A DNA stretch of 64,000 nucleotides from Hymenopellis radicata (Eukaryota > Basidiomycota > Agaricomycetes > Agaricales > Physalacriaceae): NCBI GenBank assembly GCA_015501595.1, contig JADNRX010000259.1:1-64000 (forward strand), given 5' to 3'. How positions within the stretch are numbered: the first letter of the stretch is position 1; each line of letters begins with the position of its first letter. A program made the translations under genes and the position numbers. The notes under the pieces were generated by a model. That model did no database searches and was not told where the DNA came from. It saw only the letters and a program-made list of their open reading frames with translations. This document shows positions 10,411 to 22,547 of the stretch, one piece after another.

Positions 10411-11098
10411 CAGGCTGTAGATCCGCACTTTGTGGATGGATTCTATGAGATGTGAGGCATTTTCGCGGGCAAGAAGTGATGGTTCATTCCATTATGTGGA
10501 GCCTGAATGACGCGAACGGCGTGTATCACACTGGAGAGCCTTCTTGTACATAGTAGAGACACCCAATCGCTGGTAAATGGATCTGGGGAATGATTTTCGG
10601 TGCACATTGTATGACGCCGTCTATCGACTTGTATATCATAGAATGAATGCTGTACACAGATCTTGCTCGATTGAATACCCATTATGCTCTGGAAAAAGCC
10701 CTTTCCGTCCTCGTAGTCAGTAACTTGATAGGCATGTCTACACGACGACAATAAATGTACTCCAACTTGACGGCTAAGCGGAATTGACAAGTCTCCTACT
10801 AATTATTGCGCCACACACCGTCTGCCAATGGGTCGGCGCATCTCCTGGACAAGCAGACTGTAAATTAAACTCGCGTGCGATGAAATCAACGAACACTGAT
10901 GCAGGAAAATCACGACTGTGAATCTGATGCCGGATCAAAGAGATGCATTGCAAAATCAAAAACGCGCACACGATCGAGTAGTGGTATAAAAGTACAAGGA
11001 CAGATCAACTGGCGAAGATAGCGACGATGAGAGCAAGATAAATAACAAAAAGGACCAAGAGACGAATATAAACACGGGAATATATAAAGAGTCCTGAC
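10411..11098. other. Intergenic, possible further esterase debris
   Basis: Open stretches on the minus strand between 10443 and 10971 have some coding flavour but no recognisable motif. The last 100 bases are AT-rich and fit the 3' flank of the GATA gene. Confidence 0.35.
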
Positions 11099-12202
11099 TC
11101 AAACAGAAACTGCAGTCTTTTCAGGTTCATCGGCGTCTTTGGATGGTTCGTCCTTGACGAGCGACGGCGGAGGGCTCCAATGCTGCCTCTCCCCGGCATT
11201 CCAGTCCGGTGGTGAGGGCTCACGAGAGGCATACGCGTGTGGCGTATACGGGCGCTTCTCGACATTGGAGAATGGCGGCAAGGTAGTACCGGGGTACATG
11301 CTCGGTGGCGGCGGCGGCGGGAGCGGATGAGTCATGGATGGTGGCGTGTGTGTAGGCGTGCCACGCATCATGTACGCGCCCGGATCGGGACCCCGCTGCT
11401 GAGAGAGGGCGCCGCCGGAGAGCGGGCCGCGCTTGTGGGGAAACTGCTCGGGCCGAGGGCGGGAGTGTGTGCGCTCAAAGAGACCGCACTTGTTGCAAAG
11501 GACTTTGCCGGGGGAGAGGTTTGAGCGGCGCCACGTGGAGGTATCGGTGGTGCAGCAGTTGAAGCAGCGGCGACGAACGCGGTCGCTCAGCTTTGTGCTG
11601 GCGTCCTCGGTGTATACGATACTCGAGGGGTGGGGGGGAGGAGGATAAGCCGCTGCGTGTGGGTGATGCATGTGGTGAAGGGAGGACGGGTGTGAAGGGG
11701 GGAGGTCGTAGTATCCCCCATGATGTTGGGGGGGAGGAGGAGGAGGGTAAGGCTGGTAGGCAGATTGGGGGTAATACGGTGGCGGAGTTCTCGGGCCGCC
11801 CAGCGTAGCGATAGGCGGCGGGGATGGCCGACGCTGCTGCTGTGGTCGGTGGCGCGGGTAAGGTTCAACACGGCCTGGCATGTCTTTAGGTGAAGGCTCT
11901 GGCGAAGACTGCTGTGGAAAGGTCGGAGGGTAAGGATTGACGGGCTCAAACTTGTAGGCTGATTGCCTTGGCTTATCCTAAGAGTATCAGTCAGTAAAAC
12001 AAAGTGATCGTTGGTTGATACACACCTCCAGCGTTGGGTCGATGACAGGCTGCTTTGAAAGGGGGCTTTTTTCCTTCCTGGCTTCGTCGTCGTCGCGATC
12101 CTTCTCGTCGGTACCGTGCACTACTGCTGCGCGCTTGGACTCGCCTGGATCGCAGGGCTCGGATTGCTGGTGCTCGTGGTGGGCGTCGTCCCTCATCTGC
12201 AT
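11099..12202 (-). CDS. GATA-type zinc-finger transcription factor, about 351 aa
   Basis: Exons 12202-12026 and 11977-11099 join in phase across a 48-nt intron. The zinc finger is C-x2-C, 17 residues, C-x2-C (CFNC, then WRRSNLSPGKVLCNKCGLFE) followed by the basic tail RTHSRPRP. This is the basidiomycete version with a Ser-Thr-Trp-Arg-Arg loop. The finger is flanked by long Pro/His/Tyr-rich low-complexity regions, typical of fungal activators. The N-terminus is charged (DEKDRDDDEARKEK). Start is ATG 12202 or 12196. Such factors bind GATA sites and control nitrogen, light or developmental genes; which of these applies here cannot be told. A long gene-free stretch lies upstream. Confidence 0.85.
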
Positions 12203-15200
12203 CAAAGCCAAGTTTAAGAACAGTTTACACAGCGGACCTGGGCACCATCACTATCACGGATCACCCAACCCTCACCTCGATTCAACAGTCCCACAAACCA
12301 CTTCCCTTTGATGAGAACAAACCACGGTGATGCACGCGCTCGGTTTGGTTTGTGGACGAAAATAATTCACACTCCGCTACCCAAGTCCCCGTCCGCTATC
12401 TCCGCTTCCTAAGATTCCGCCACCTGAATCATCCCTGTATATCATCTCTTATTCTTCTCTAGTTCGACCCAGATGCAAGAAAGACTCTCACTGTGGCGCA
12501 CTCTTACCAGCACACATTATCCATCCCATGTCTTTTTCTCTAGGACCTGGGCGCTTCTTTCGTGAGAACCCATACCCACAATAACATAACACCCTTTCTC
12601 CTTGTCCTTCTCGGGTTCTATTTGCGTGTCCCATGCCATCATGCTCCCCGTCAATGCAACATGATCCCGGCTTCTCCTTCCCTCTTTGAACCTTCCTGTT
12701 CCACGCCAAAGTGTACAGCCAACACTTTCGGCATCACTCTGCCCTCCTAATAACCACCCTCTCCATTCTTCGAGAATGAGAACGCGTCCCCACACACACA
12801 CCCTGCGCTCGCACAATTCTCAATTCCTTCAATTTCTTCCACCTTCCTTCTCTAGCCGCCCGTGCCCGCAAGGCAGTACGAAACGAAACCAAACAGCTTC
12901 ATGTGCATCTCCATCCCCGGTTATGACTCACAAGTCTAGTTCTCAGAGTAAATACGCTCTCTCTCCATCCTTGATAGACAGATTCCAAGTGCACCAAGGT
13001 TCTGTACCATATGGTGACTCGTCGCGGGTCAATGATGTGTGATCCTGATTCATATACAATGTCCAAGCTCGGGTTCGGGAAGAGAAGCGGGATTACGTTG
13101 GGCTGTCACTCTGCTGTTTCTATTCTCGCACAAGGGAAAAAACAACCAGCTTCGCGCACTATCCAGACGCGCTTCAAAATAGCCGGCATAATCATCCCCT
13201 CATCTCATCATCATCAAGATTTACAGCCATCGCCTTCGCGGGATGATCGTGTGTCGCGTCTTTTTCCATTTGCCTAGTCCTTGACTAACAACATTTTAGC
13301 GCCCGTTGACTCCCATCCCCGACGGTGATTGGCGCTAGCGACCTTTTAACGGGTAGGGTATCATTATTGGCAGGATTAAAGCGCCTCCATCCCCGACACG
13401 GACGGCCTCGCCCTCCCCATGCCCGACCCGGAGCTGAGACGAGACGTGGCCGTGTCTTCCTGGGTTCCTTCGTCCCAGTCTGTCAATCTGCCACTTCCGG
13501 AGAGGTGCCAGTTGATCATGATCGTGGCGCGGCGGGGCGAAAATCAAATCAGGGATTTGCAGGTGAACACGGCCTTTTTGTGATCGTTTGGAGGCTGATG
13601 GCGTTCCAGGATTTCTCGGGTATGCGGAAATCAACGCCTGAAATCGGGTTCAACGACGACGTAGGTCGAAAGGAATACATTCGTACCGCGCTCGGACGCG
13701 TCTCATGTCAAGTACGCCTCTAAAAATCCTTACGCTCTCCTCGTACTAGTGATTGATATTCGTTATTCGTGTTCCAGGCGTCTGATCTCCTCGCTCGTCC
13801 GTTCGTCGTTTGTACAATTGAATCATGAGTCGGCGCCTGTCATGATTCCTCAATCCCTCTCATATCCAGCTACTGTAATCGTTCATGTCCTCTGAATGCC
13901 GTCTACCCAGCGCTCCTTCCCGCACAGCTGTTAACGCGTCTGTGAGAATGCCACCCTCAAAGAAGTGCTGATCTCGTTCCAGCATACTACGTGATGTGAT
14001 GATCATCCGCACATCCCATGCAGTTGGTTGGTTGGATGAGTACTACGGTGCTTGCTTGCATGCGAACTGATGTTCTCCCACTATCCATCATCAGCCCAGT
14101 TGCTGAGGTCGAATCATCAGGCCGGCTCGACATCATTGGGGGAGGGGCTCCGAATAGCCTCGGATGATCATCATCATCGTCGAGGTGGCAGCAGCTTCTT
14201 ATACTTCGCGGTGCGGTATTATGACACTAACTCATTACTACCCGTTTTTCCTGCAATGTCCATCCGCCCTACTTCCAGCGTTCCTTCCACTGGCAACCTT
14301 TCCCGAGTCGACGTAAGTAGACTTTGTTCCTTCGGGATCATGACAATGATGTTGGCATCATCAAGATTTACGCTTCACCGCCTTGGCGATGGATGGGCGA
14401 CTGATTGGAAAGTCAAGTCACTTCTTTGTGCACGGAGTACCTCTCCGGTGTGGGATCGTGTTCCTTGCGCGTCCCCTCAGGCTCTTCTCCAATACACTAA
14501 GCCTCCCGTCCTGTGGCGGCAGGGCTCATGTGTTCACTGGCAGGCCGGGTACGCTTGAATGAATGAACATTGAATAGGCATTCGGACGAAGCAGGTGGTG
14601 GCTCCGGCTATGTATAACCTCTGCCCGGGTTTCGAGTCTTGGGATGGTTGGTTTCGAGCGACACCGCCGCTGACGATGAGTTCATTAAGCGTGATAAGAT
14701 GAGATGTGTGTCATGGAGATAAGTTTGACGACTGGGGAATCATGATGATGATGGATGGGAAAGATAAGAACACGGGCGCTTGAAGAAGGCTGAGGCCTAG
14801 ACTCGAGCGCGGTTGTCGGGAACCTCCTGGAGGACAACATACAGGACAAGGCTTTTCCGAAATTCGGACGCGCGTACTTACAGAGTCTGAGCAGTGTGAT
14901 GTGCACGCCTTCAAGGAGGACAGTGATGATGCATTGTTGTTGATTATCTCCCGATGAGCGTGTTCTCCGGTTTCGCGCCAAGATTAAGACGTGGTATTGC
15001 ACATCAAGGGTTCAAGGTTGAAGGGCTTCCCATAACCTGAGAGGAAGACAGATTGTATTGCATACCAATGATGTATCACATCGGGCGACCAAGTAGAGCA
15101 CACGGAACAGAAGTCTAAATAAGTATAATCAAGTGTGCTTTGTGATTATGATTATATGAGTGTGATCTCCGGTTTCGAACACACTAGGGACGTATGTCGA

Positions 15201-18200
15201 ATAGCTAGCATCCCAGTCTTCTGCCATACTCGCAGCACGCATCATGGCAGACGATGGAGATAAGATTGTATCATCGACATCATCCGCTGTCGAACATATG
15301 TCGAATCATGCCTCCACACGATCATGATCGAACGGGGGAGGGCGATTGTCGGGTTACATTGGGGCTGGAGCACAGTGGGGAGAGTCCATTGGCAGCTTGG
15401 ATGGATATTGTCCCCCCCCCCTCGCCGAAACGCGCGCTCGTGATCGTGTCACATAGACGCTTTCGAGGGTTCGTGCGAGATAACCGTGGCATCTGCTTTA
15501 GCTGTCATCATAAGGCTCGTCGGAGACGGGCAAACAGTAATTGCGTTGACTCTGACCGAATGGCATCAGACGTTTGACTAAGCGTACATGCCCTTTGAGC
15601 ATACACACACTGGCACACGAGGGGACAGAGTAAAAGAATAAAGTCAAATTCCCTGGCATCATTGACATCAACGTTCATTTCCGAAGGAGGGGCGTGATCC
15701 GAGCGCGCACTGCCACTGATGATGTCGTCGGCTCATGCCTTTTCAGGAATGATGTCGGGATTCTTTTTGGTTGCCTGCACTTTGTTCTCGACCACCATGT
15801 TCAACAACTGCCTCATCAATTTTTCTTCTTGACTCACTCGAAGTATAAATTTTGACCGCGCGCCCATTAGGTCTCTTCTGTTGTCGTCATTCCCTGACTC
15901 GTTGTCTTATCCGTGGTGAGCGTCGGTTGGCACCGCTCTCCTGTTCTCGATTCGACCGAACCTACTATCAGTGCCTTATATAAAGTCCCGTTCTACGTGG
16001 GCTTCGCGTCAATGCCGGCTCGAATTTCAGGTGACGCAGAGTGCACGGGCCCCGACGTGACTTTTCACTTATTCGAAATCCACCGGGGCCTCTCGAACGC
16101 CTTGGACCAGAACTTATGGAGGTAGGGTTCCAATAAGTACTTACCCTCGAATTTTTCTCGGAGCTAAAACCTCCGGTCTACCTTTCCACCTCGTACTACA
16201 TAAGCGCCCGTTCCCACCCTCTCCTCTTCTTCCCTGAGTGTGTCATGTCCGAGTACCAAGGATCCGCCAGCTTCAACTCGTTGTTCCGCAAGCGCTCCGG
16301 ACGTTCACGGTTCATGTGCGCCAGTATGGATTACCCTTGACGTTTCTACTAAAAGGACGCCTGCCGTTCCAGGGTTAGCGTCTTTGTTACTGTGGCTGGG
16401 CTCTAGAACTGGAACGAATAGAAGCGAGGCATAAAAAAACTGTATGTAGTATATTACATTCCGTCTTCTGCTACGTGCATTCAGCGGTTCCTTAGCGATG
16501 GAAGCAATCGGCGACACGGCCACGCGAATTAAATGTGGGCCGTTCTTTCCATCATGGTCCCATACCCACTTCGTTCTGTTCGGGTATGCAACGTCGGACC
16601 ATCATGTTGACTACGTATCACTGACAAGGCTGGAATGTGGACAGGAAGTGGCGGATCACCCAGTCTTTCGTTTAACACATTTTTGTTATGATCCAGAGAC
16701 ATTCTTCCTTCGTGCCCGTGCATTGCCTTGCGTCGGTGGACCTTCCACGTAATGCAGAGTCAGGCAGGGTGTACGAAGCAATGGAGTTCTTGCAACACCA
16801 GCCGCCAAAATGGAAACATGAATGAAAACCCGTGCAGGTTGGTGGCGCGGCCAGACCGCCTCAACGCTCCCGTGTCTTCCTGAGTCGAGGTACGTCCCAC
16901 TTTCATAACCACCCCAACGAAGTAGATCAATTGAATTTCTTCTTCTCTGCATAATTAACAGCGGTGTCATGCGATTATCTGATGGTGTCGCAGGCACGAA
17001 CTGATGCGTCCAGGATTAGCAAGTTCACCCGACCCGACCGAAGTCGCCGCTTCGTTGTGGACCCACACCCGATTGTCAGGCTCTTCGAATTCTCATCGTA
17101 ATTTTCTCGCAAGTATGGCGGCGGAATTAAGGACGGCCCGCGAAAATGACCAGCGGATGCATTTTTCCTCGAGGTGCTTAGCGATTGGGGAGCCGACTAG
17201 GCGTATTCAATGAATGGCGCTTCGCCTGGGGCTGTGGCGATGCCCATGTTCCAACTTGTAGCACACGGACGTTCCTGTGTCGTGTTTGTGGCGTTGCTGG
17301 GGCATCTTCGAGGAAGGGTGGGTGGGCATTCTTCTCATAGTTACGAGTACTTTCATCTTCGGGGTAGGCCGTCCCTTGGTGGCGTAGTATCGTCTTAGCT
17401 TCCCTTTCCGCTAGAACATTCAATGAGAATTGCTGAGATGTTTCGGGGGATCCGGTGATACACAACTTGACGCTTCCATATTACTACGAATCAATGCTTA
17501 TATTCTTCAACGCGAAATCCTTGGCCCTGTAAATTGCTATGTGAATCCGTGACATAAAGTGGATCTGCTACACAAGCCGAGTATGGCAAGATGTCGTGTT
17601 CCTTGTTTTCAGAGGGAGAAGGAATGTAAGTACAAGATTCATTAGTGTGTCGACGTTCGGGAGAACGCCTCTCTACGTCAACTACACTGGAGACTCAGCT
17701 GAGCTGACCTGCCCACGGATTCGGAGCTCGGTACGGTGACAGCGTACCCTAGGCATTTCCTTAACTGTCTACTTAGGCGTTCACATCTCAGCTCTCTCTT
17801 CTTTTCTCTGGTTCTCCAATACACGCGCATGAGTGGCCCTTGTAGCATATGCCTGGGGTACTGACATCGATCCCTGCGCCAATAGACTTACCATGATAAC
17901 GATAAGGAACAACCGGATGCATATATCCAACTAGCTCGCACGATGTCTTGCGTCGTTTCAACTGATGCGCCATCAGGATTCAATAGAGTATTGACGGAGA
18001 ACATCCCGTACTACATTTCAGAACAGGTTATCCAAAAGGCTCATGGAGCGTACTCGCACCGGAGACGAGGTAGTTTCGTGTGACACGGAGCTGAAAGTGG
18101 ACATGCATTGTATGAGTTTTGGGACTAGCAAGACCCGGAGAAGCTTCGAAAGCTCCTGAATTAAACGAGCTTCCGGCTTCTGATGCGCCGCTTTCTCATC

Positions 18201-19872
18201 CCAACTAATCAACTATCACTGAAGTCAGGCTGACAGCTCATATGTATTTGCGGAGGAACATACTGCGGATTCAATGGACCTTCCTGCCGACTAGACAATC
18301 CCATGCTTTTTGGGGGACGGGTAAAGCCACACTCGCTCAGAGTACGGCCAGTCCACTGCCGTACCACGGATGCAGTGGGAACTCCAGGACTTCTCTACCA
18401 CAAGACGCATCATGCCATCGACGTAGGCCTCTCTGTGAACTTGAATACCGCCTCATCATGATCCAGATCAGAGAACCCAACAGATCTCATACTACTGAGA
18501 TCGAGAGTTCGGTGATTATCAGTCCCCAAGCGTGATGGGTGATGGAACGGATCCCATTGAATTTGCCGACTATCCTGGAAAAGCTGTGACCGGAGCAGGG
18601 ATCCCAACATTGACCGGATCATGGAAATCTGATGAACTGGTTCGCGCGACGTGTAATATAGGAATGCGTGGGTCTCGGACAGCATATAGGTGGGATTACG
18701 GTACCAAGGACACTGAATACCTGCGGAATCGATGAAGAGGGAGACACGAGACTGCCCCATCAAAGGCTCGTGGTAGATACGAGGTTCCTGTGGTTCCTTT
18801 CGAGATCATTAGCACTTTCCTGCAGAGTGAGATTGGCGCGGCCCTCAATGGAATGTTGGGCTTCGCAAGTGCGTCACCGCCACAGCTGATGATGGAAGGA
18901 TGTGTGACACAATTTGACTGTATCGAGATAAATTTAACTTTGAAATTCAATTGACGCGTGAAGGGCATACCGTCAGAGGGGAAGCGAGTACGGGTCGAGG
19001 CTCTGTCTATCATCACACTCGCCGTCATAGCGGGGAGACTGAATGGAATGTCAGCCTGACATTCTATAATTCTACCGATGTGACGGCCACCGCGGCCGAG
19101 GAGTCTGAAGGGTACAGTGTGAAGCGCTGTCAACTTCATGCAACATGTAGGAGTCTTTGCAGTTTGACTCTCAATAAGGCCAGCCCTATGCAACAAAGTT
19201 GTCAGCTGCATCTGGGAGGTTACGAACGGCGACAGACTGTCTGACCTTGGTTCTTTGAAGAGCGTTGCAAAGATAACTCCATTATTGTTCAAGGACGTGT
19301 AAGAACGATTACTCTGTAACGAGCGAAGGTATTTATCAGATGAGATGATCGCGATGGTATAGTATCAGACCTTCGAGCTGCCACGAGCCGATCTTCAGTC
19401 AGACCCCAATTCACGGTAATACAACGTGTCGTCCGAGTCCGTGTTGCGATACCCAAAGTACACACCACTTCCGACTAGCCCCAAGGACTCGAATACCATC
19501 TTTGAGTCGGGTACGAAGACTTCTAGAGTCGAGTGGCATAAAGGAAGACAACGACTGGACGAAGGAATCGATGGCATTTATCGAGTCATTCTTTTCGCCA
19601 TGGACATGTATTGCGCTAAAGGACGCCACTGCACCCACAGATCACCTCGCCCGTTTCGTGTCATAAACCTGAAATACACGGGTTGTTAGTAAGGCGTTAG
19701 AGTCAAGTACAGCGACGTACGGTGTCAACCGATGCGGTTCAGGTGCAGCTGGAGGCAACCCCGATCGCGATCGTACGGGTTGAATGGAATGTGAGCCGGA
19801 GGATGGTATTGTTTTCCCATTCGTTCCCTGCTATCAGGTTCAGCGGGAGGTTCGCGATAAAATATTCACAAC
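12203..19872. other. 7.6-kb gene-poor stretch upstream of the GATA gene
   Basis: I could not support any gene here. Many frames of 60-200 codons exist but lack family resemblance, splice structure or codon bias like the neighbours. The stretch contains scattered ATC/GAT trinucleotide runs (for example near 13200, 14165 and 14745), a C-run at about 15412-15421, and TATA-like plus pyrimidine-rich blocks near 15840 and 16190. A 60-codon frame near 18760-18950 on plus has some coding flavour but no identity. It may be a long regulatory region, non-coding RNA or degenerate transposon. Confidence 0.45.
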
Positions 19873-20732
19873 TTACAGTCGTTCCTTTTTGAGTGTACGC
19901 CTCTCCATCACAGACTCCTCGTAATCTAATGGCGACATAGGCAGAAGTTCGCGGATAATCATTGGGCGATTCTCCTCCTTCACTTGGTTTAGTACTGAAA
20001 GAACCTCGGGAATGAGAACGCGCTCATTAGTCTCCTCGTCGACTGTGTCCGTGATCCCCTTCCCAGGAAGAGTGTAGAGAGAGAGGTAAGACATCCAATT
20101 TCTTAATTGCAGGCTCAGTTTCATGTGGTGGAATGGGTGTGGTGGCTCGTGGAGCGTGTCGACGAGGGTGTCATAGAAGGCTGGTAGGGTAGGAAAGCGA
20201 ATATTCGCGTATTCCTGTCCTGGAGGGTCCGGATTGAGAATCGTGCGAGACGAGTCATCCAACTCGAAATGGAACGTGGACGCGCGATGAACAAAGATCC
20301 GTACCGGCTTTTCCTATGACAAGAATAAGAAGCGTGAAAAGGAGGGGTCGATAACAATCTCACCTCCTCATCAGCGCTCTCCGGATCGGCGTGGTGAAGG
20401 AAAACGGTTGATCCTGGCAGGTCGAAGGCGTGTGGCTGGTCTTTGTTGAATGCACGCATATCGACCCAAGTCCGACGATTGTCTTCGCTAATTGGGGTTA
20501 CAGAGTATGGAAGATCTGTGCAGATGGCGTTCACAGCTTTATGAACCAGCGCATCTGGAACAAGGAGCTGTTGATCGAAAAGGACTGTTGGAACGCGATG
20601 TACCATTGACAGTGCGTCTTCGGCCCAGACCACGCAGGGAATCCCAGCATTCAAAAGTGTGAGTGGAGGGCCAAGTCTACCGCGCTGTTCTTTGGGGCCG
20701 CTGGGGCTACTATCGAAGAAGTGAATGCCCAT
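19873..20732 (-). CDS. Basidiomycete-specific family protein, 269 aa
   Basis: Exons 20732-20364 and 20313-19873 join in phase across a 50-nt intron. The product matches, from memory, a family expanded in polypores whose members carry LLNAGIPCVVWAEDAL, then VPTVLFDQQLLVPD, then FPTLPAFYDTLVDTL and a C-terminal helical part ending in basic residues. The pattern of a hydrophobic strand followed by an acidic-strand segment resembles a nucleotidyltransferase-like fold, but no catalytic G-S/DxD triad is obvious, so activity is not claimed. ATG 20732 is the first in frame; an upstream exon is possible. It is divergent from the gene at 20913 with a 180-bp gap. Confidence 0.6.
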
Positions 20733-20912
20733 GTCGTAGTTGATTTCCAAGTTCAACGATCAGCCACGTGTACCTTGTTACCTCGATCCCGGGTTGTCGG
20801 GTGACTCGACTCCGACGAGTCCATCCATCTTGATGGGTTGTGAAACCTTTCCCTGCCTACTACTTGCCTTACACGTTTTTGCCATTGTTCAGGAAAGCTG
20901 TACCCTCGACCG
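20733..20912. promoter_or_regulatory. Shared divergent promoter, 180 bp
   Basis: This is the gap between two head-to-head ATGs (20732 minus, 20913 plus). It includes CACGTG at about 20764, an E-box-like site. A bidirectional promoter is inferred from spacing only. Confidence 0.4.
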
Positions 20913-21858
20913 ATGTCCTCACTGAGAACGCATCTTCTAGTCGCTGCTCAGCGCTTCACTGCTACTGTCCACCAGAGTGGCGGGGTATCTATTCTAATGG
21001 GTGGTGCCGCGGCCTCATTACTTGGAGGTTCACGCGAGAGTAAGGTATGTGAACCTCCGAACGAAGTAGAAGCATAACGGACTGAGATCTATCACCTTTT
21101 AGGATCTCGATTTCAATTTGCCTGTCATGAGCCGCCGAGTCTATGATGCTCTTAACTCCTCAGGCATTCACACGATTATGGCCGACTCTACACGGCCGGA
21201 CCGCTTCAGCGCCAATGTCCCCGCATCTTCCCCCGGGGCCAGAGACGCCGTCAGTGTTGATCTTGCAGTGATCCCACACACTAGCGCCATCCTCCGGTTT
21301 ACAAAGCAGATAAATGGGATCGTTGTCGCCGACGAGCGACTGCTCTTCCTTGATAAAATCCGCTGTTTTACTGAGAGAGGAGCGGGCCAGGACAAGAAGG
21401 TTACCGATGATGTTACCGACATCATGTTTTGTCTGGATGTGCTCGTCGTTGACCTCCTCCCTATCCCTCAGGATCTGGTACGCCTCATAATTCCTGACGA
21501 TTCGGTATGGGAGAAGTTTTGGGTGAAGCTTGAGAGTGGCAAATTTAAATTTGAGTACAACCTCTGCGCCGATTTTTTCGGACAACTTGGTTTGCCATTG
21601 CCTGAGAAGTGGGTCTTTCCGAATCTGCTGGGAATTTTCTCTGACAAAATAATCTTTCTAGGAAAAGATAGTGTACAATTTGGCCCAGTGTGTTACTCCC
21701 TAATGCCCGAATCTCTTCTTGATACTGGCCTTTATGCACAATCTAGCCCGCCAGTGCGACGCGGTTATGTCAATCTCGCCATACATGGGCCATTTGTCTG
21801 CGGTACTTGTGCGGTACCGCCTAAAGTCCAGAAACGCCACGGGCGACATCTTCAATGA
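20913..21858 (+). CDS. Nucleotidyltransferase-fold-like protein, about 295 aa
   Basis: Exon 1 (20913-21044) and exon 2 (21103-21858) join in phase. The N-terminus reads ILMGGAAASLLGGSRESKD followed by LDF. This is a G-G-x-A-x-S-L-x-G-x-S-R...D-L-D pattern like the signature helix and acidic strand of minimal nucleotidyltransferase-fold proteins common in fungi. The remainder (VLVVDLLPIPQDLVRLIIPD and onward) is not recognised. Activity is inference only. The frame ends at 21858, but one base over, an alternative frame reads NATGDIFNDE and stops at 21865. It shares GDIFND with the small gene at 477-824, so a frameshift near 21780-21840 is possible. The 3' end lies in the 500-bp inverted repeat. 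Confidence 0.55.
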
Positions 21859-22361
21859 CGAGTGAGGCGTAACGGGGATATTCTCTCGCAAACCTAATCA
21901 GAAATCCTTGCAGCCTCGCATTCGTTCTTCTTTCCGTGGGCAAGTTTCAATGGGATACATATGACAACTCCGAGTGGCGTCTTCTGCCGTGGCGCGGCTA
22001 GTATGAGCAACACGACGACGGGTCAGATGCCATACGCGACTCCGCCTACCTGTTCTTGCACGTCTACGCATTCGCAATGACTGGGACACGGAGTTCATCG
22101 ATTGTGGGGCTGGAGTCGGAGGTTTGAGACTTCTTGAAGCGTGTATCGTGACGTGAGTACACCGTTCTCCTTGGACGCCGATGGCTTGGGCGTTGATCTC
22201 GCTTCACAGGGCGCTGATTTTGCATTATATAAACGATAACGATGAATCGGGTATGAGCAAGAAGTGAAGCTCCAGGGAAAGCGATGGGCCTGCAGATGAT
22301 AGTTATGAAGGAGATGGGGACGATTTACCGTCACGATTATGCCGGGCATTGATGAGGCTGT
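21841..22361 (-). repeat. Inverted-repeat copy B (partner at 1-501)
   Basis: Reverse-complement match to 1-501, with about a dozen extra bases near 22330. The match begins abruptly at 21841, within the last codons of the gene at 20913-21858. The two copies are 21 kb apart in opposite orientation. Confidence 0.85.
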
Positions 22362-22547
22362 TCTCGTTCGGCCCAGGAAGTTCGCCATTCGATGTAGAAA
22401 TAAAAGAATGTTCATATTCTTATTATGCTTTCTGGACTGGTTAGCTACCTCTGCTGCTAATATGGGTTGACGCTAATGACTTGTGGGCGTCTATTTGGCA
22501 TGATCTGATCCCGTGATCGTATAACCCCTTCCTTTCCTTCCACGACT

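Noticed and set aside
10443..10971. Minus-strand frames considered as 5' exons of the esterase
   Set aside because: Weak composition signal only; no esterase motif could be identified, so they are not included in the pseudogene call.
14052..14558. 168-codon open frame on plus
   Set aside because: No motif, His-rich run comes from a CAT repeat, and no splice or family support.
16245..16340. 31-codon frame starting MSEYQGSASFNSLFRKRSGR after a TATA-like leader, with a Cys near the end, considered as a mating pheromone precursor
   Set aside because: The cysteine is not in a C-terminal CaaX position and there is no receptor gene nearby.
18696..19292. 198-codon open frame on minus
   Set aside because: No recognisable domain and composition unlike neighbours; probably chance.
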